Part shown: in pieces, positions 49,441 through 59,272 of the stretch
Layout: every line of letters starts with the position of its first letter
Position numbering within the stretch: position 1 is the stretch's first letter
Source: Neocallimastix lanati (nom. inval.)
Lineage: Eukaryota > Neocallimastigomycota > Neocallimastigomycetes > Neocallimastigales > Neocallimastigaceae
DNA: 59,272 nucleotides
Direction of reading: 5' to 3'
Assembly (NCBI GenBank): GCA_016946835.1
Contig: JACVTC010000128.1
Coordinates: 472,501 to 531,772 of the forward strand
Program-made: the position numbers and the translations under genes
The notes under the pieces: model-generated
Told to the model about the DNA's origin: nothing
Database searches by the model: none
The model's input: only the letters and a program-made list of their open reading frames with translations

Positions 49441-49994
49441 TACACTATCTGTATAAATAATTCGTTTTATTAGAAATATTTTTTATTAATTATAAAATTT
49501 AAAATAATTATTAATATTAATCAACAAGGTAATATTTCGAATTACTTATACGTTAATTATTATTAATAAAAGCACAAAGAAAAATATTTTCATTCGTGAA
49601 GTTCGCACTATTTATACTTTTAACGGAAAAACAGTTTTAACATGTAAAAATAATTTTAAAGAAATATTTAGAAATATGTTTGTAATAATTAATAATGTAA
49701 AGTTTCTAGAATATAGATTTTAATTGATGAAAATGAATCTTATCAAAAAAGAATAAAATAATTTATATAATAAGAATTTCTAAATTCATTTCGGTTGAAT
49801 TACGAACCGAAAGAATCTTTAACTTTCTATAATTTTATACAGAAAGAATATTCAAGAAGATATTATTAATAATTAATAAAATAATTAATAAAATAATTAT
49901 TAATGCAAAATGGGTTGAGGTGTGAGTCGAACCCATGAAGTATTGGTCATGGTCAGTATAACTAACCATTGAACCAAAGTTCTAATTTTACTAA
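49441..49994 (-). mobile_element. LTR-like sequence related to LTR-A (LTR-C)
   Basis: On the minus strand it shows the same order as LTR-A. First comes a tRNA-like segment (49985-49914) with A-box-like TGGTTCAATGG and B-box GGTTCGACTCA, about 32 bases apart. About 300 AT-rich bases follow, then CTGTTTTTCCGTTAAAAG and a TATA box (TATAAATAG near 49610), then TTTCTTTGTGCTTTTATTAA. Exact ends are uncertain. It appears to be a solo or truncated LTR between element III and element V. Confidence 0.55.
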
Positions 49995-49999
49995 CTGTG

Positions 50000-50895
50000 T
50001 GTAAGAATCTATAATTATTTGCTAACAAATAATTATATTTTCTTAGTTAAGTTATTATAACTTTATTTAATTACATATAATATTTATTAAATTTATTTAA
50101 TTTAATTTTAAATATTCATTAATTTAACAAAATTTATTTAATTAATTTTAAATAATATATTTACAATATGTTAAATTCTCTACTGTAACTAATGTATTTT
50201 GTATTGTATTCTATTCTGTATTTTATAATGTATTCTGTATTTTATAATGTATTCTGTATTTTATAATGTATTCTGTATTTTATTAACTATTTAATTTTAT
50301 ATTTTTAATATAAGGATAAATTATATGATCGAAATATCTTTTATTATTTTATTCTTTTATTTTCGATCATTAGATTGGAAAATCGGTTAATTAAGATTTT
50401 TTCCAATTACTTTTTAGAAGTAATCGGTTTTACTTAATTAATGCGATGATCGATATGGATAGAATATCGATCGAAAACTTATCTAGGTTTTTCTATCTAA
50501 TCTTTTCCTAGATAAGAGATTTGTTAAGATTAGAAAACCCTTTCTTATTTAACCTTATTTTCATAAAAAAATATAAATAAGGCTCTTGAGTTCTCTTTGA
50601 GAAATCAAGAGTTATTATTATAAAAAAAAACATAGTTATAATAGTAACATTTTTATATTTTTAACTTTAATAAATTAATAAAAATATTTTATTCAAAAAC
50701 ATATTTTTAAGATCAATTTATACAAACAATTCTTCTCTTACATTTTGTGTTATTATTATAATTAATTTTATAATAAACTCTACATTAAAGGTAAAACAAA
50801 AATTTATTTTATTTTATTTTCTCAACTTAATGAATTAGTCGTTAAGTTGTAGTTAATAATTCTATTTTGAGTTAGTTCTTAATAGAATTATTACA
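50000..50895 (+). mobile_element. 5' LTR of element V
   Basis: TG...CA termini. The first part carries short direct repeats (TGTATTCTGTATTTTATAA, four copies near 50195-50285) and GATCG palindromes. TATA box TATAAATA is at 50572-50579. A hairpin CTCTTGAG...CAAGAG follows, then AAGAGTTATTAT (50607-50618), the presumed 5' end of the RNA. Confidence 0.9.
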
Positions 50896-50907
50896 ATAAT
50901 AACTCTT
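50896..50907 (+). other. Predicted self-primer binding site of element V
   Basis: ATAATAACTCTT immediately after the LTR is the exact reverse complement of AAGAGTTATTAT at 50607-50618, 35 bases after the TATA box. Extending one base into the LTR gives 13 complementary bases. This matches the Tf1-type self-priming layout; no tRNA-like TGG site is present. Confidence 0.6.
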
Positions 50908-51077
50908 CTTAGATTAGCTTAGGGTTAGATAAAATGTGAAAAATTTTTAGAATAGTGTAACATTGGAAATTTTATTAGTGAATTAGTCTATTGAAATTAT
51001 ATATATTAGAATACAATAATAATATATAGCTAGAGTGGCGCAAAAAAAAAAAAAAAATTTTTTTATTAGCAATTTTG

Positions 51078-51115
<38 letters not shown>

Positions 51116-51358
51116 ATATTAAAAAAAAAAAAAAAAAAAAATTTTTTTTAATAGTAAATAATAGAATAATAAATTAATATTTTAGAATAGTTTTAGATTA
51201 TAATAATTTAAGTTAATTAAAATAATTAATAAATATAATAATATATATTAGATTTAGAATAATAATAGAATAGATTATAATTATTTTAATAATAAAGAAT
51301 TAATAATATAGAATAATTTTAGATAATATAATTAAGAATAGAAATAATAATTTAAAAT

Positions 51359-51399
<41 letters not shown>

Positions 51400-51463
51400 A
51401 TAATAATAATAAAGAAATAAAGAAATAAATAAAAACATTAAAAAATAAATAAAAAATAACAAA

Positions 51464-51888
51464 CTGAGAAGGTAATAATACCTTCATATATAGAGTTAGC
51501 CATCTAATTGGGGATGGTGAGTACATTTTTAGGTAGTAATAAAGGAAAGGTCTCCTTTTCCTATACCGTAGCGGTTTGTACTGTACGGAAATGCAGTATT
51601 TCACGTGAAAGTATAGGTTATCCGAATGTAGCTCTAGCGAATAAGGAACTCTTGGTCACCGAAGGCCTCGAGGTTCTTCAATATTATGTATTGAAGTAAA
51701 ATTATATAGTTTTAATTTTAATAATGGGTTTTAACAGTTTGTTTATCCCAAACAAAATTGGTTATAGCAGTTATGTTTTTTTATGCTTGATTATATAAAA
51801 CTGCTATGGAAAACATAAAATATTTTTTTTATGTTTTAATGGATCACTTTTGCCGGTTTTTGAATGTTGTAAGGCATAAGAAAGTGAT
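51464..51888 (+). ncRNA. Structured 5' leader RNA of element V
   Basis: Dense hairpins: AAGGT/ACCTT, CCATC/GATGG, GGAAA/TTTCC and CTATAC/GTATAG enclosing CCGTA/TACGG. Then the shared core AGCGAATAAGGA (51636-51647) and a hairpin CTCttGG/CCtcGAG around TCACCGAAGG (51656-51665). Then CTTCAATA/TATTGAAG. The second shared hairpin pairs ATCACTTT (51843-51850) with AAAGTGAT (51881-51888) around TGCC...GGCA. Confidence 0.65.
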
Positions 51889-52006
51889 ATTGAATTTTAA
51901 TTAAAATAATACTAAATATTGTATTTATGCAGAAGTTTATAATAAAGGATAAGTTTATAATAATATTTTGTTAATCATTTTAATTTAATTTCCAAGTACG
52001 TAGTTG

Positions 52007-52075
52007 ACCGTTACTGGTAGGCTGTAACATTAGACCTACACCTCAGCCCTTTGGTTGATAAACCAAATGAACGGT
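52007..52075 (+). ncRNA. Three-way-junction-like element in the leader of V
   Basis: Closing stem ACCGTT (52007-52012) with AACGGT (52070-52075). Inside are GTAGG (52017-52021)/CCTAC (52035-52039) and TTTGGTT (52050-52056)/AACCAAA (52061-52067) with a GATA loop. It lies 140 bases before the gag start; function unknown. Confidence 0.55.
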
Positions 52076-52215
52076 AACACGGGAAGGAAGAAATTAAAGT
52101 GTATTCTATAAAATATTTATTAATCAAAATCCTTATTATAATTCTTAATTTTGTGTAATAAAAATGTCCATTTTGTTAACTCTATCCTATTTTTATCTAT
52201 ACTAAAGGCATAAAA

Positions 52216-55200
52216 ATGGATTTCAATAGTAATAAACAAGCAATTTCCTCAAGTGAAGTTAATAATTCCTATCTCCATGATGAAAATGCATCCAAACTTA
52301 TTACTGCAATTGCTGACTTCATTCCTGCTTTCTTTTCTCCTAATGGTGTCCTCCAAAAGGAAAATGAAAGCAATAAACTAAATATATTAGAAATTTTAAT
52401 TCAAAGTGAAGATTTCTTTAAGGAGCATCCAAATTCCTTTCAAAAGGATGAACTAAAAAGTTCTTTTGTTATTAATAAACTTACTGGTACCGCCAGAAAA
52501 TGGGGTCTTTCTCTTTTAACTGATGGTACTCTAAAGAACCTTGAATTTAGTAAGTTTAAGAAGCTCTTACTGGATAACTTTGATATTGGGAATGAAAGGA
52601 AGCAAAAATATGTCATCATGGAAAAGTTGTGGAAATTGAAACAACTTCAATTAGGAAATGTTGCTGAATATACTATTGAATTTCGGAGATTGGCTGGACG
52701 TTTAGGATGGCCCGACGAAGTTTTAATCGATATAATCGGTAAGGGTCTACTTGACAAAGTCCGCGAAGAGTTTGATAAACTCGAAAAGCCATCTACTCTT
52801 TTTGAAGCTACCAACATTATTATTGGAATTGATAAGAAGTGTTTTTTGGAAAGTCGTCTACGCCACAATCAAAAAAATAAATTTAATGGAAAAATGTCGT
52901 TTCATAGGAAGAGAAACGATTTATTAAAATCAGAAAAGAATTCTAAACATTCTCATTTCAGAAAAAATAAGTCTAAAAACGACATACTTTCAGCAAATTA
53001 CACCCCGAATATTAAAACAACAATCACAACTACCTTCTACCTTGATATTAATGGAAGAAATATTAAGGCAAATCTATTAATTGATTCGGGTTCTGCCAGA
53101 AGTTTTATTTGTAAAAACTTCGCAAATTCTAATAGATTACCTGTGTTAGGACTCAATTCCCAAATCAACATCCAACTTCCTAATGGGAAAAGTATGAATA
53201 TCAGACAAACTACTAAGCCCCTTAAATTAAAATTTATGGATCATAAGGAAACTTTTGAATTCTGCATTGCTAATCTATCTCTTCAGGGCATTAATGGTAT
53301 TCTTGGAAGGGATTGGTTATCCGTTCACAATCCTTTCATCGATTATAAAAATAATAGAATCTACTTCCTTGGTAGATACTGTGGCTCACATTGCCCATCC
53401 TCCAAAAGTAATAAGTTTTTTAATCAAAATAAAAATATTACTGCTTCAATGTTGGAGAATTCAGAAGAAGATTCAGTATTACCAAATTCGGCTTTTGATA
53501 CAGATATCTCAGATTCTGATTTATGTGCTGCAATGATTGATTCAGAAGAAGTAAACACTGACGTTCAGGGAAAAGAAGAGATTATTAATAAATACTATTC
53601 GGATCTTAAAATAGTATTTGAAAAGAAACAAGCTGAGAACTTACCACCCCATCGTGACTATGATATTGCTATTGAACTTATTCCTGGTGGACAACTTTAT
53701 TTTGGTCCAATATACTCTCTTACTGTACAAGAACTGAAAGCTTTAAAGGATTATATTAAGGAAAACTTAAAAAAGAAATTCATTAGGAAGTCAAAATCAC
53801 CAGCAGGTGCTCCTATATTATTTGTAATGAAACGCGATGGTACCCTTAGACTCTGTGTAGATTATCGCCGATTAAATGCTATCACAATCCGTAATAGCTA
53901 CCCAATTCCAAGAATAAATGACTTGATTGAATCCTTTCAAGGAGCTAAGATATTTACTCGTCTTGACCTTAGATCTGCTTATAACCTAATCAGAGTTAAA
54001 GAAGGTCACGAATATCTTACTGCTTTTAGAACCCCTTTAGGACATTTCGAATATCTCGTTATGCCTTTTGGACTTCGAAATGCCCCCTCGGTTTTTCAAC
54101 GTTTTGTACAAGATATCTTCAGTGATATCATTGGTTCTTTCGTGCAAGTCTATCTGGACGACATCATTATTTACTCTAACAACGAAAAAGAACATATTAA
54201 ACATGTTAGGATCGTTCTTCAACTTCTCATCAACAATGGATTATATGCTAAATTAGAGAATGTGACTTCCATGTTACTAAAACCACTTTCTTAGGCTTCA
54301 CTGTTTCTGTAGATGGTCTCACTATGGATAAGGATAAGGTAAAATCTGTTCTGGATTGGCCTATTCCGAAGAATCAAAAGGAATTACAAAGTTTTCTAGG
54401 CTTATGTAATTTCTATAGAAAGTTTATCAATAATTTTGCCAAAAATATGGAACCTCTTCGTCGACTTTTAAGGAAAAATACTACATTTAATTGGGATGAA
54501 TCAGCAAATAAAGCATTTAATAAATTGAAAGAATCTTTTAAAGCTGATGAAGTGCTCATTTTTCCTAATCCAGAGAAAGAATTCATCGTTGAAACAGATG
54601 CTAGCGACTTTGCTGTCGGTTGCATACTTTCTCAGGTTAGTGACACTGATAACTTATTGCATCCCGTAGCCTTCCATTCTAGATCCCTCAATAAAGCAGA
54701 AGTCAATTATACTATATATGATAAAGAACTTCTTGCTATAATTACTGCGTTTGAAACTTGGAGGCATCATTTAGAAGGCGCTAAATTTCCTGTTCAAGTA
54801 ATAACAGACCACAAGAACTTATTGTATTTTAAGAAACCCCAACATTTAAATCAAAGACAAATTCGTTGGAGTCTCTTTTTATCAAAGTTTGACTATAGGA
54901 TTGCATTCAGATCAGGCGCTAAAAGTGGCAAACCAGATGCTCTTTCAAGACGCCCAGATTTTAAATCTGACTCTTCATCTGAATCACAACCTGTAATTAA
55001 CAATAATGCTTTCTGTTGTGCTATAAATGACAATATTAGTAGTCTTATTGAAGCACAGAAAGCTGATAATTATTGTAAAAATATCCTCTTAAAATAAGGG
55101 ATAAGTCAAACAACATCAAAAGTTCTTTATTTTCCTTCGTCGATGGCGTACTTCACTTTCAAAAGCGTATTATTATTCCTTCCAGTCTCAGGGCTAGACT

Positions 55201-56257
55201 TTTAAAGTCTTTCCATGATGCACCCACTAGTGGCCATCAGGGGGTAGATAGGACCTTTGAAAAACTCAGAAGGAACTACTGGTGGCCTAATATGAAAAAA
55301 GATATTTCAAATTATGTGGCTTCTTGTGATGTTTGTTGTAGAAATAAAATCCGTCGTCATAAACCTTATGGTAAACTAATACCACTTCCTACTCCTACAA
55401 AACCCTGGGAAGTTATTGGCGTCGATTTTATTGTTTCATTGCCTTCTTCACAAGATTGCACTTGTATCATGGTTGTTTCTGATCATTTAACCAAAATGAT
55501 TCATTTAGTACCCTGCTCCGATGTTCCCTCTGCCGACTTAACTGCCAAGCTCTTACTTTTCCAAGTCTTTAAGTATCATGGTTTTCCTAAAGTGATTGTG
55601 TCTGATCATGGTTCCCAATTCTCTTCTCAATTTTGGACTTCGTTGTGCGATGCTATTCGTGCTAAACCAAGACTTGCTACTGCTCACCACCAACAATCAA
55701 ATGGTCAGGTTGAACGGGCTAATGCTGTAATAGAACAATATCTTCGCTGCTATTGTTCTTCTGCTCAAAATGAATGGTGTTTCTACCTCCCTTTATGTGA
55801 AATGTCCTACAACAACTCCATTCACAAATCAATAGCTCAAACTCCTTTTCATGCTAACTATGGATTTGACCCAAATTGTGTTATTGATTCACCACCGATT
55901 CTGCTAAAAGATAGTGCTTCTGTTCTTACAAGGGATTGGTCTTCACATTTCAATGCCCTTCGTCAACATTAGTTAAAGCCAAAGAAGATTTTAAGAAATA
56001 TGCCTGACAATAAAAAATCTGTAGGACCTGACTTTAAGGTAAATGATTTGGTTATGCTTAGAAGATACTACTTTACGAATGAACCCTCTAGAAAATTATC
56101 CACTCAATATCTTGGACCTTTTAAAATCATCGAGAAAAGGGAAAGAATGAATTACCGTTTGGAACTTCCAGAGAACTTACATCTCCATCCGGTATTTCAT
56201 ATCTCACAATTGGAACCATATACTAAAAGAAATGAAGACTTAATGGAAACATCATAA
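52216..56257 (+). CDS. Element V gag-pol polyprotein, broken by 1-nt indels
   Basis: Starts at 52216, just after GGCATAAAA. Gag has no CCHC knuckle but a Lys/Arg-rich tail. Protease LLIDSGSARS (Asp near residue 290), reverse transcriptase YLDDIIIY (residue 646), RNase H ETDASDFAVG and TDHKNLLYF, integrase zinc module (HDAPTSGHQG, CDVCC), core VDFIVSLP, VSDHGSQFSS, NGQVERAN, then GPF module and PVFHISQLEPY. No chromodomain. The frame breaks near 54258 (one base short in GAGAATGTG), near 55092 (one base short in an A run), near 55970 (one T short, giving TAG) and is restored near 56002 (one extra C). All are single-base length changes. Segments read: 52216 to 54294, 54324 to 55097, 55292 to 55972 and 56000 to 56257. 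Confidence 0.88.
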
Positions 56258-56270
56258 TTAAACAGAGCAA

Positions 56271-57164
56271 TGTAAGAATCTATAATTATTTGCTAACAAA
56301 TAATTATATTTTCTTAGTTAAAGTTATTATAACTTTATTTAATTACATATAATATTTATTAAATTTATTTAATTTAATTTTAAATATTCATTAATTTAAC
56401 AAATTTATTTAATTAATTTTAAATAATATATTTACAATATGTTAAATTCTCTACTGTAACTAATGTATTTGTATTGTATTCTATTCTGTATTTTATAATG
56501 TATTCTGTATTTTATAATGTATTCTGTATTTTATAATGTATTCTGTATTTTATTAACTATTTAATTTATATTTTTAATATAAGGATAAATTATATGATCG
56601 AAATATCTTTTATTATTTTATTCTTTTATTTTCGATCATTAGATTGGAAAATCGGTTAATTAAGATTTTTCCAATTACTTTTTAGAAGTAATCGGTTTTA
56701 CTTAATTAATGCGATGATCGATATGGATAGAATATCGAATCGAAAACTTATCTAGGTTTTTCTATCTAATCTTTTCCTAGATAAGAGATTTGTTAAGATT
56801 AGAAAACCCTTTCTTATTTAACCTTATTTCATAAAAAAATATAAATAAGGCTCTTGAGTTCTCTTTGAGAAATCAAGAGTTATTATTATAAAAAAAAACA
56901 TAGTTATAATAGTAACATTTTTATATTTTTAACTTTAATAAATTAATAAAAATATTTTATTCAAAACATATTTTTAAGATCAAATTTATACAAACAATTC
57001 TTCTCTTACATTTTGTGTTATTATTATAATTAATTTTATAATAAACTCTACATTAAAGGTAAAAAAAAAATTTATTTTATTTTATTTTCTCAACTTAATG
57101 AATTAGTCGTTAAGTTGTAGTTAATAATTCTATTTTGAGTTAGTTTCTTAATAGAATTATTACA
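56271..57164 (+). mobile_element. 3' LTR of element V
   Basis: Same ends and order as the 5' LTR. It lies 14 bases after the gag-pol stop. The preceding sequence (AACAGAGCAA) is only a weak purine tract. Confidence 0.92.
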
Positions 57165-57177
57165 CTGTGATAAGAAT

Positions 57178-57664
57178 GTACTAAATAATGCATTCTTAAT
57201 TAAATCTACGATTTATTTCTAATACATTATGTGTACATTATTATTTTTGTACTTTAATAAATTTTTAAATCCAAAGATTCAAAAATTAAATCAAAAATTA
57301 TATTAAACTTTATATTTTTTATATTAAATCTTATATTAATAGTAATATTTTTATATATTTAAAACTTATATTAGCAATATTAATAATAAATCTTATTTTT
57401 TTTTATATTAATAATGAAAATTTATATTAATAATATTTTTATATATTGATAATTAAAAATTTATATATTATATTTTAACTTTTATTATAAAATTTTATAT
57501 CGAAATGTTTTATTTTATATTGAAAAATATTTATTTTATTAAAAACCTTTATATTAGAATAGTATTTTTATTTTTATTTGAATATTTTAACAGATTGTAA
57601 TAAAAATTATAGCCAATTAAATAAATTCTTATTAGTAATATTTTAGATATTTTTAAATAAATAA

Positions 57665-57710
<46 letters not shown>

Positions 57711-58001
57711 TTATTAATATTATAAATGTATTTTATTTATATTGTTATAATTAAATTTCTATATAATTAATTATAAAAATCAATTTAAATTTAATAGTTT
57801 TTAAAAAAAAAATAAATATGTAATTTAGTTGGCAAGAACAACTTTTATGCCTTGAAAAAAAGTATAAATAGTTGTAAATTTTGCTACTAATTTTTAAATA
57901 TCATCAAATAAAATCAAATAAATTTAAATAAAAATAATAATAAATAAATAAAATTTGTGTTTCCTTACTTTATTTTTATTTAATTCTCTAAAACCTTAAC
58001 A
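57178..58001 (+). mobile_element. LTR of element IV (right-edge element)
   Basis: Probable start TGTACTAAAT just after the target duplication of V; end AACCTTAACA. The interior is AT-rich with a long A tract (57668-57706). TATA box TATAAATA is at 57863-57870. The end resembles the element III LTR end. The left edge is inferred from the TG and the neighbouring element only. Confidence 0.55.
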
Positions 58002-58007
58002 TTTATA

Positions 58008-58025
58008 TGGTGGAGATATCGGGGA
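58008..58025 (+). other. tRNA-type primer binding site of element IV
   Basis: TGGTGGAGATATCGGGGA begins six bases after the LTR end. It would pair with a tRNA 3' end TCCCCGATATCTCCACCA, i.e. a tRNA with a 3' CCA and a CCCGA T-stem strand. Its identity cannot be set from this window. Confidence 0.6.
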
Positions 58026-59272
58026 ATTAAATAGAAATAATAGTAAATAACATAGATTTTTTTTTAATTTTTTTTTTATTTTATATTGATAAACAAGTAA
58101 GTCGTTAATCCTTTGATTAACCCATGGCGCTTGTTTGATATATATATATAAAAAAATTTTTTTTAAATAAGTAAAATTAAGATTCTAAAAAAACAAATTT
58201 GTAAAATTATAACAAGGAGCGGATAGAGCTCATACACAGTGTATTCTCAGATAGCAACAAATTAACTCTATTCATAGTAGGTTATTGAATAGTAGTTAAT
58301 TTGGAGATTAATTGGAAAGTAGACGAAGGTATTTGGTTACCGACCCGGTAATAATAGTTCAACCTTCAACGTTTCAACACACGAAGGTGCGGGTACTTTC
58401 CAAGCACTGGCGAATAAGGAGCTTACGTCACCGAAGGCGTAAGATTGTTTTTTTTATATAATTTTTTTTACTTTTCTTTGTGCTAGTTATAAGGCACTTT
58501 ATTATATAAAGTATCAGACTTTGGCTAACTTCGCCATTTAAATTTTTTTTATTTTTTTTTATTACTGGTACTTTATTTGTTATATAATTCCTGTAATAGA
58601 ATCTTAATTTACTTTGAAAATATTGTGTTTTTAGTTAATTTTTATTAGTTAATAAAAATATTATTGAATACTTTTAAAATTTTTTTTATTCCGTACATAG
58701 ATTATCGGATTAAGTTTATCCTACATAGTAATTGGGCTAGTGGGCTCTGAACTGCTATATTTTATATTGAATATAGTAATCGTGGCACACGCGTGGCATG
58801 ACACCATTAGGTAAGCTGCACGTCAGACAGTGTGTACTATCAGATTGTACGACAATAAAGATTATTTTTTTGTATTTAATAATTATAATTAATTAATAAT
58901 TTTATTAGCTATAACAATACAATATTTATCGTTTAAAAAGAAAAATTTTTGAAAGGTGAAAATAATAAATAAAACTTTGCTTCTAAATTTATTACTACAA
59001 ATATACTAAATTACAAAATTCAAGTGGGTCGATAAAGATTTCGAGCTTGAAAAATATTCTATTAAGTTGTCGATAAAGATTTCGAACTTAAAATTATTCT
59101 ATTAAGTTGTCGATAAAGATTTCGAACTTAAAATTATTCTTAAAAAAGTAGTCGAAAAGAACCTCGTGCTTTATAATTTCTACTAAGTTGTCGATAAGGA
59201 TTTCGAGCTTATACTTACTAAAGAAAGCAAATAAAATTATTATTTTCAAAAATTACTAAGATATATTGTTTT
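58026..59272 (+). ncRNA. Leader of element IV with conserved structured RNA; element continues beyond window
   Basis: No gag start is reached. Stems seen: AAACAAG/CTTGTTT enclosing GTTAATC/GATTAAC (58091-58137); AGGAGCGGATAGAGCTCATA (58215 on), as in element II; GGAAAGTA/TACTTTCC; TTACCG/CGGTAA; core GGCGAATAAGGA (58409-58420) plus hairpin CTTACG/CGTAAG (58422-58427, 58438-58443) around TCACCGAAGG; and TACTTT (58469-58474)/AAAGTA (58508-58513) with GTGC/GCAC. A GC-richer patch at 58720-58855 is unexplained. Confidence 0.6.
59028..59215. repeat. Tandem repeat of about 40 bp, five copies
   Basis: Each copy begins GTCGATAAAGATTTCGA, with starts at 59028, 59069, 59109, 59151 and 59189. The fourth and fifth are more diverged. 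It lies in the element IV leader. Confidence 0.85.

Larger units (their letters stand above)
50000..57164 (+). mobile_element. Element V: near-complete Ty3/gypsy LTR retrotransposon
   Basis: 7165 bp bounded by TGTAAGAATC...ATTATTACA LTRs of 896 and 894 bp. A perfect 5-bp target duplication CTGTG lies at 49995-49999 and 57165-57169. The two LTRs differ almost only by single-base indels in homopolymers. The internal part has a self-primer site, a long structured leader and a gag-pol gene without chromodomain. It inserted at the edge of the older LTR-C remnant. Confidence 0.92.

Noticed and set aside
49914-49985. Functional tRNA gene
   Set aside because: A- and B-boxes are good, but acceptor and T stems do not pair and no sensible anticodon loop forms.

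Overview
The window is extremely AT-rich eukaryotic DNA. It has (AAT)n/(TTA)n runs up to about 260 bp, long A and T tracts, poly-asparagine proteins, and multi-exon genes with AT-rich GT-AG introns whose phases match at the junctions I could read. The fungal-type ornithine-like carrier, chromodomain Ty3/gypsy elements and a secreted Cys-rich protein fit best with an anaerobic gut fungus (Neocallimastigomycota). A dictyostelid-like amoeba is the main alternative. This placement is inference from composition and gene content.

Left part (1-33.5 kb): single-copy host genes. In order: a NAP1/SET-type histone chaperone (5' end uncertain); a 1060-residue coiled-coil protein ending in a C1q/TNF-like jelly roll; a minus-strand coiled-coil gene with at least ten exons; a mitochondrial-carrier-family protein of the Ort1 type; PEX7, the PTS2 peroxisomal import receptor; a small alpha/beta hydrolase; and a 1339-residue multi-pass membrane protein with a long poly-Asn run. 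Spacers are repeats and homopolymers.

Middle (33.5-40.1 kb): an accessory region with a decayed ankyrin-like gene fragment, a nine-copy 35-bp tandem repeat, an isolated GC-richer segment with RNA-like pairing (35.88-36.1 kb), A-rich minisatellites, a 27-bp-arm inverted repeat, and a secreted Cys-rich protein whose stop codon lies just before a would-be membrane anchor.

Right part (40.4-59.3 kb): a nest of Ty3/gypsy LTR elements. Element I (minus) is a GC-richer integrase/chromodomain remnant cut at the 5' LTR of element II. Element II (plus) is a chromovirus with one gag-pol reading frame and one internal stop. Element III (minus) is an LTR plus a decayed integrase tail and interrupts II's 3' LTR. 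A further LTR-like sequence (LTR-C) follows. Element V (50000-57164) is nearly complete, with paired LTRs and a CTGTG target duplication; its frame is broken only by 1-nt indels. Element IV enters at the right edge with an LTR, a tRNA-type primer site and a long leader.

Three signals stand out. (1) The untranslated leaders of II, V and IV share a conserved RNA element with compensatory base changes. (2) Sequences right after the 5' LTRs of II and V are complementary to a stretch just downstream of their own TATA boxes, as in Tf1/sushi self-priming. (3) The U3 parts of three LTRs carry tRNA-like A-box/B-box sequences.
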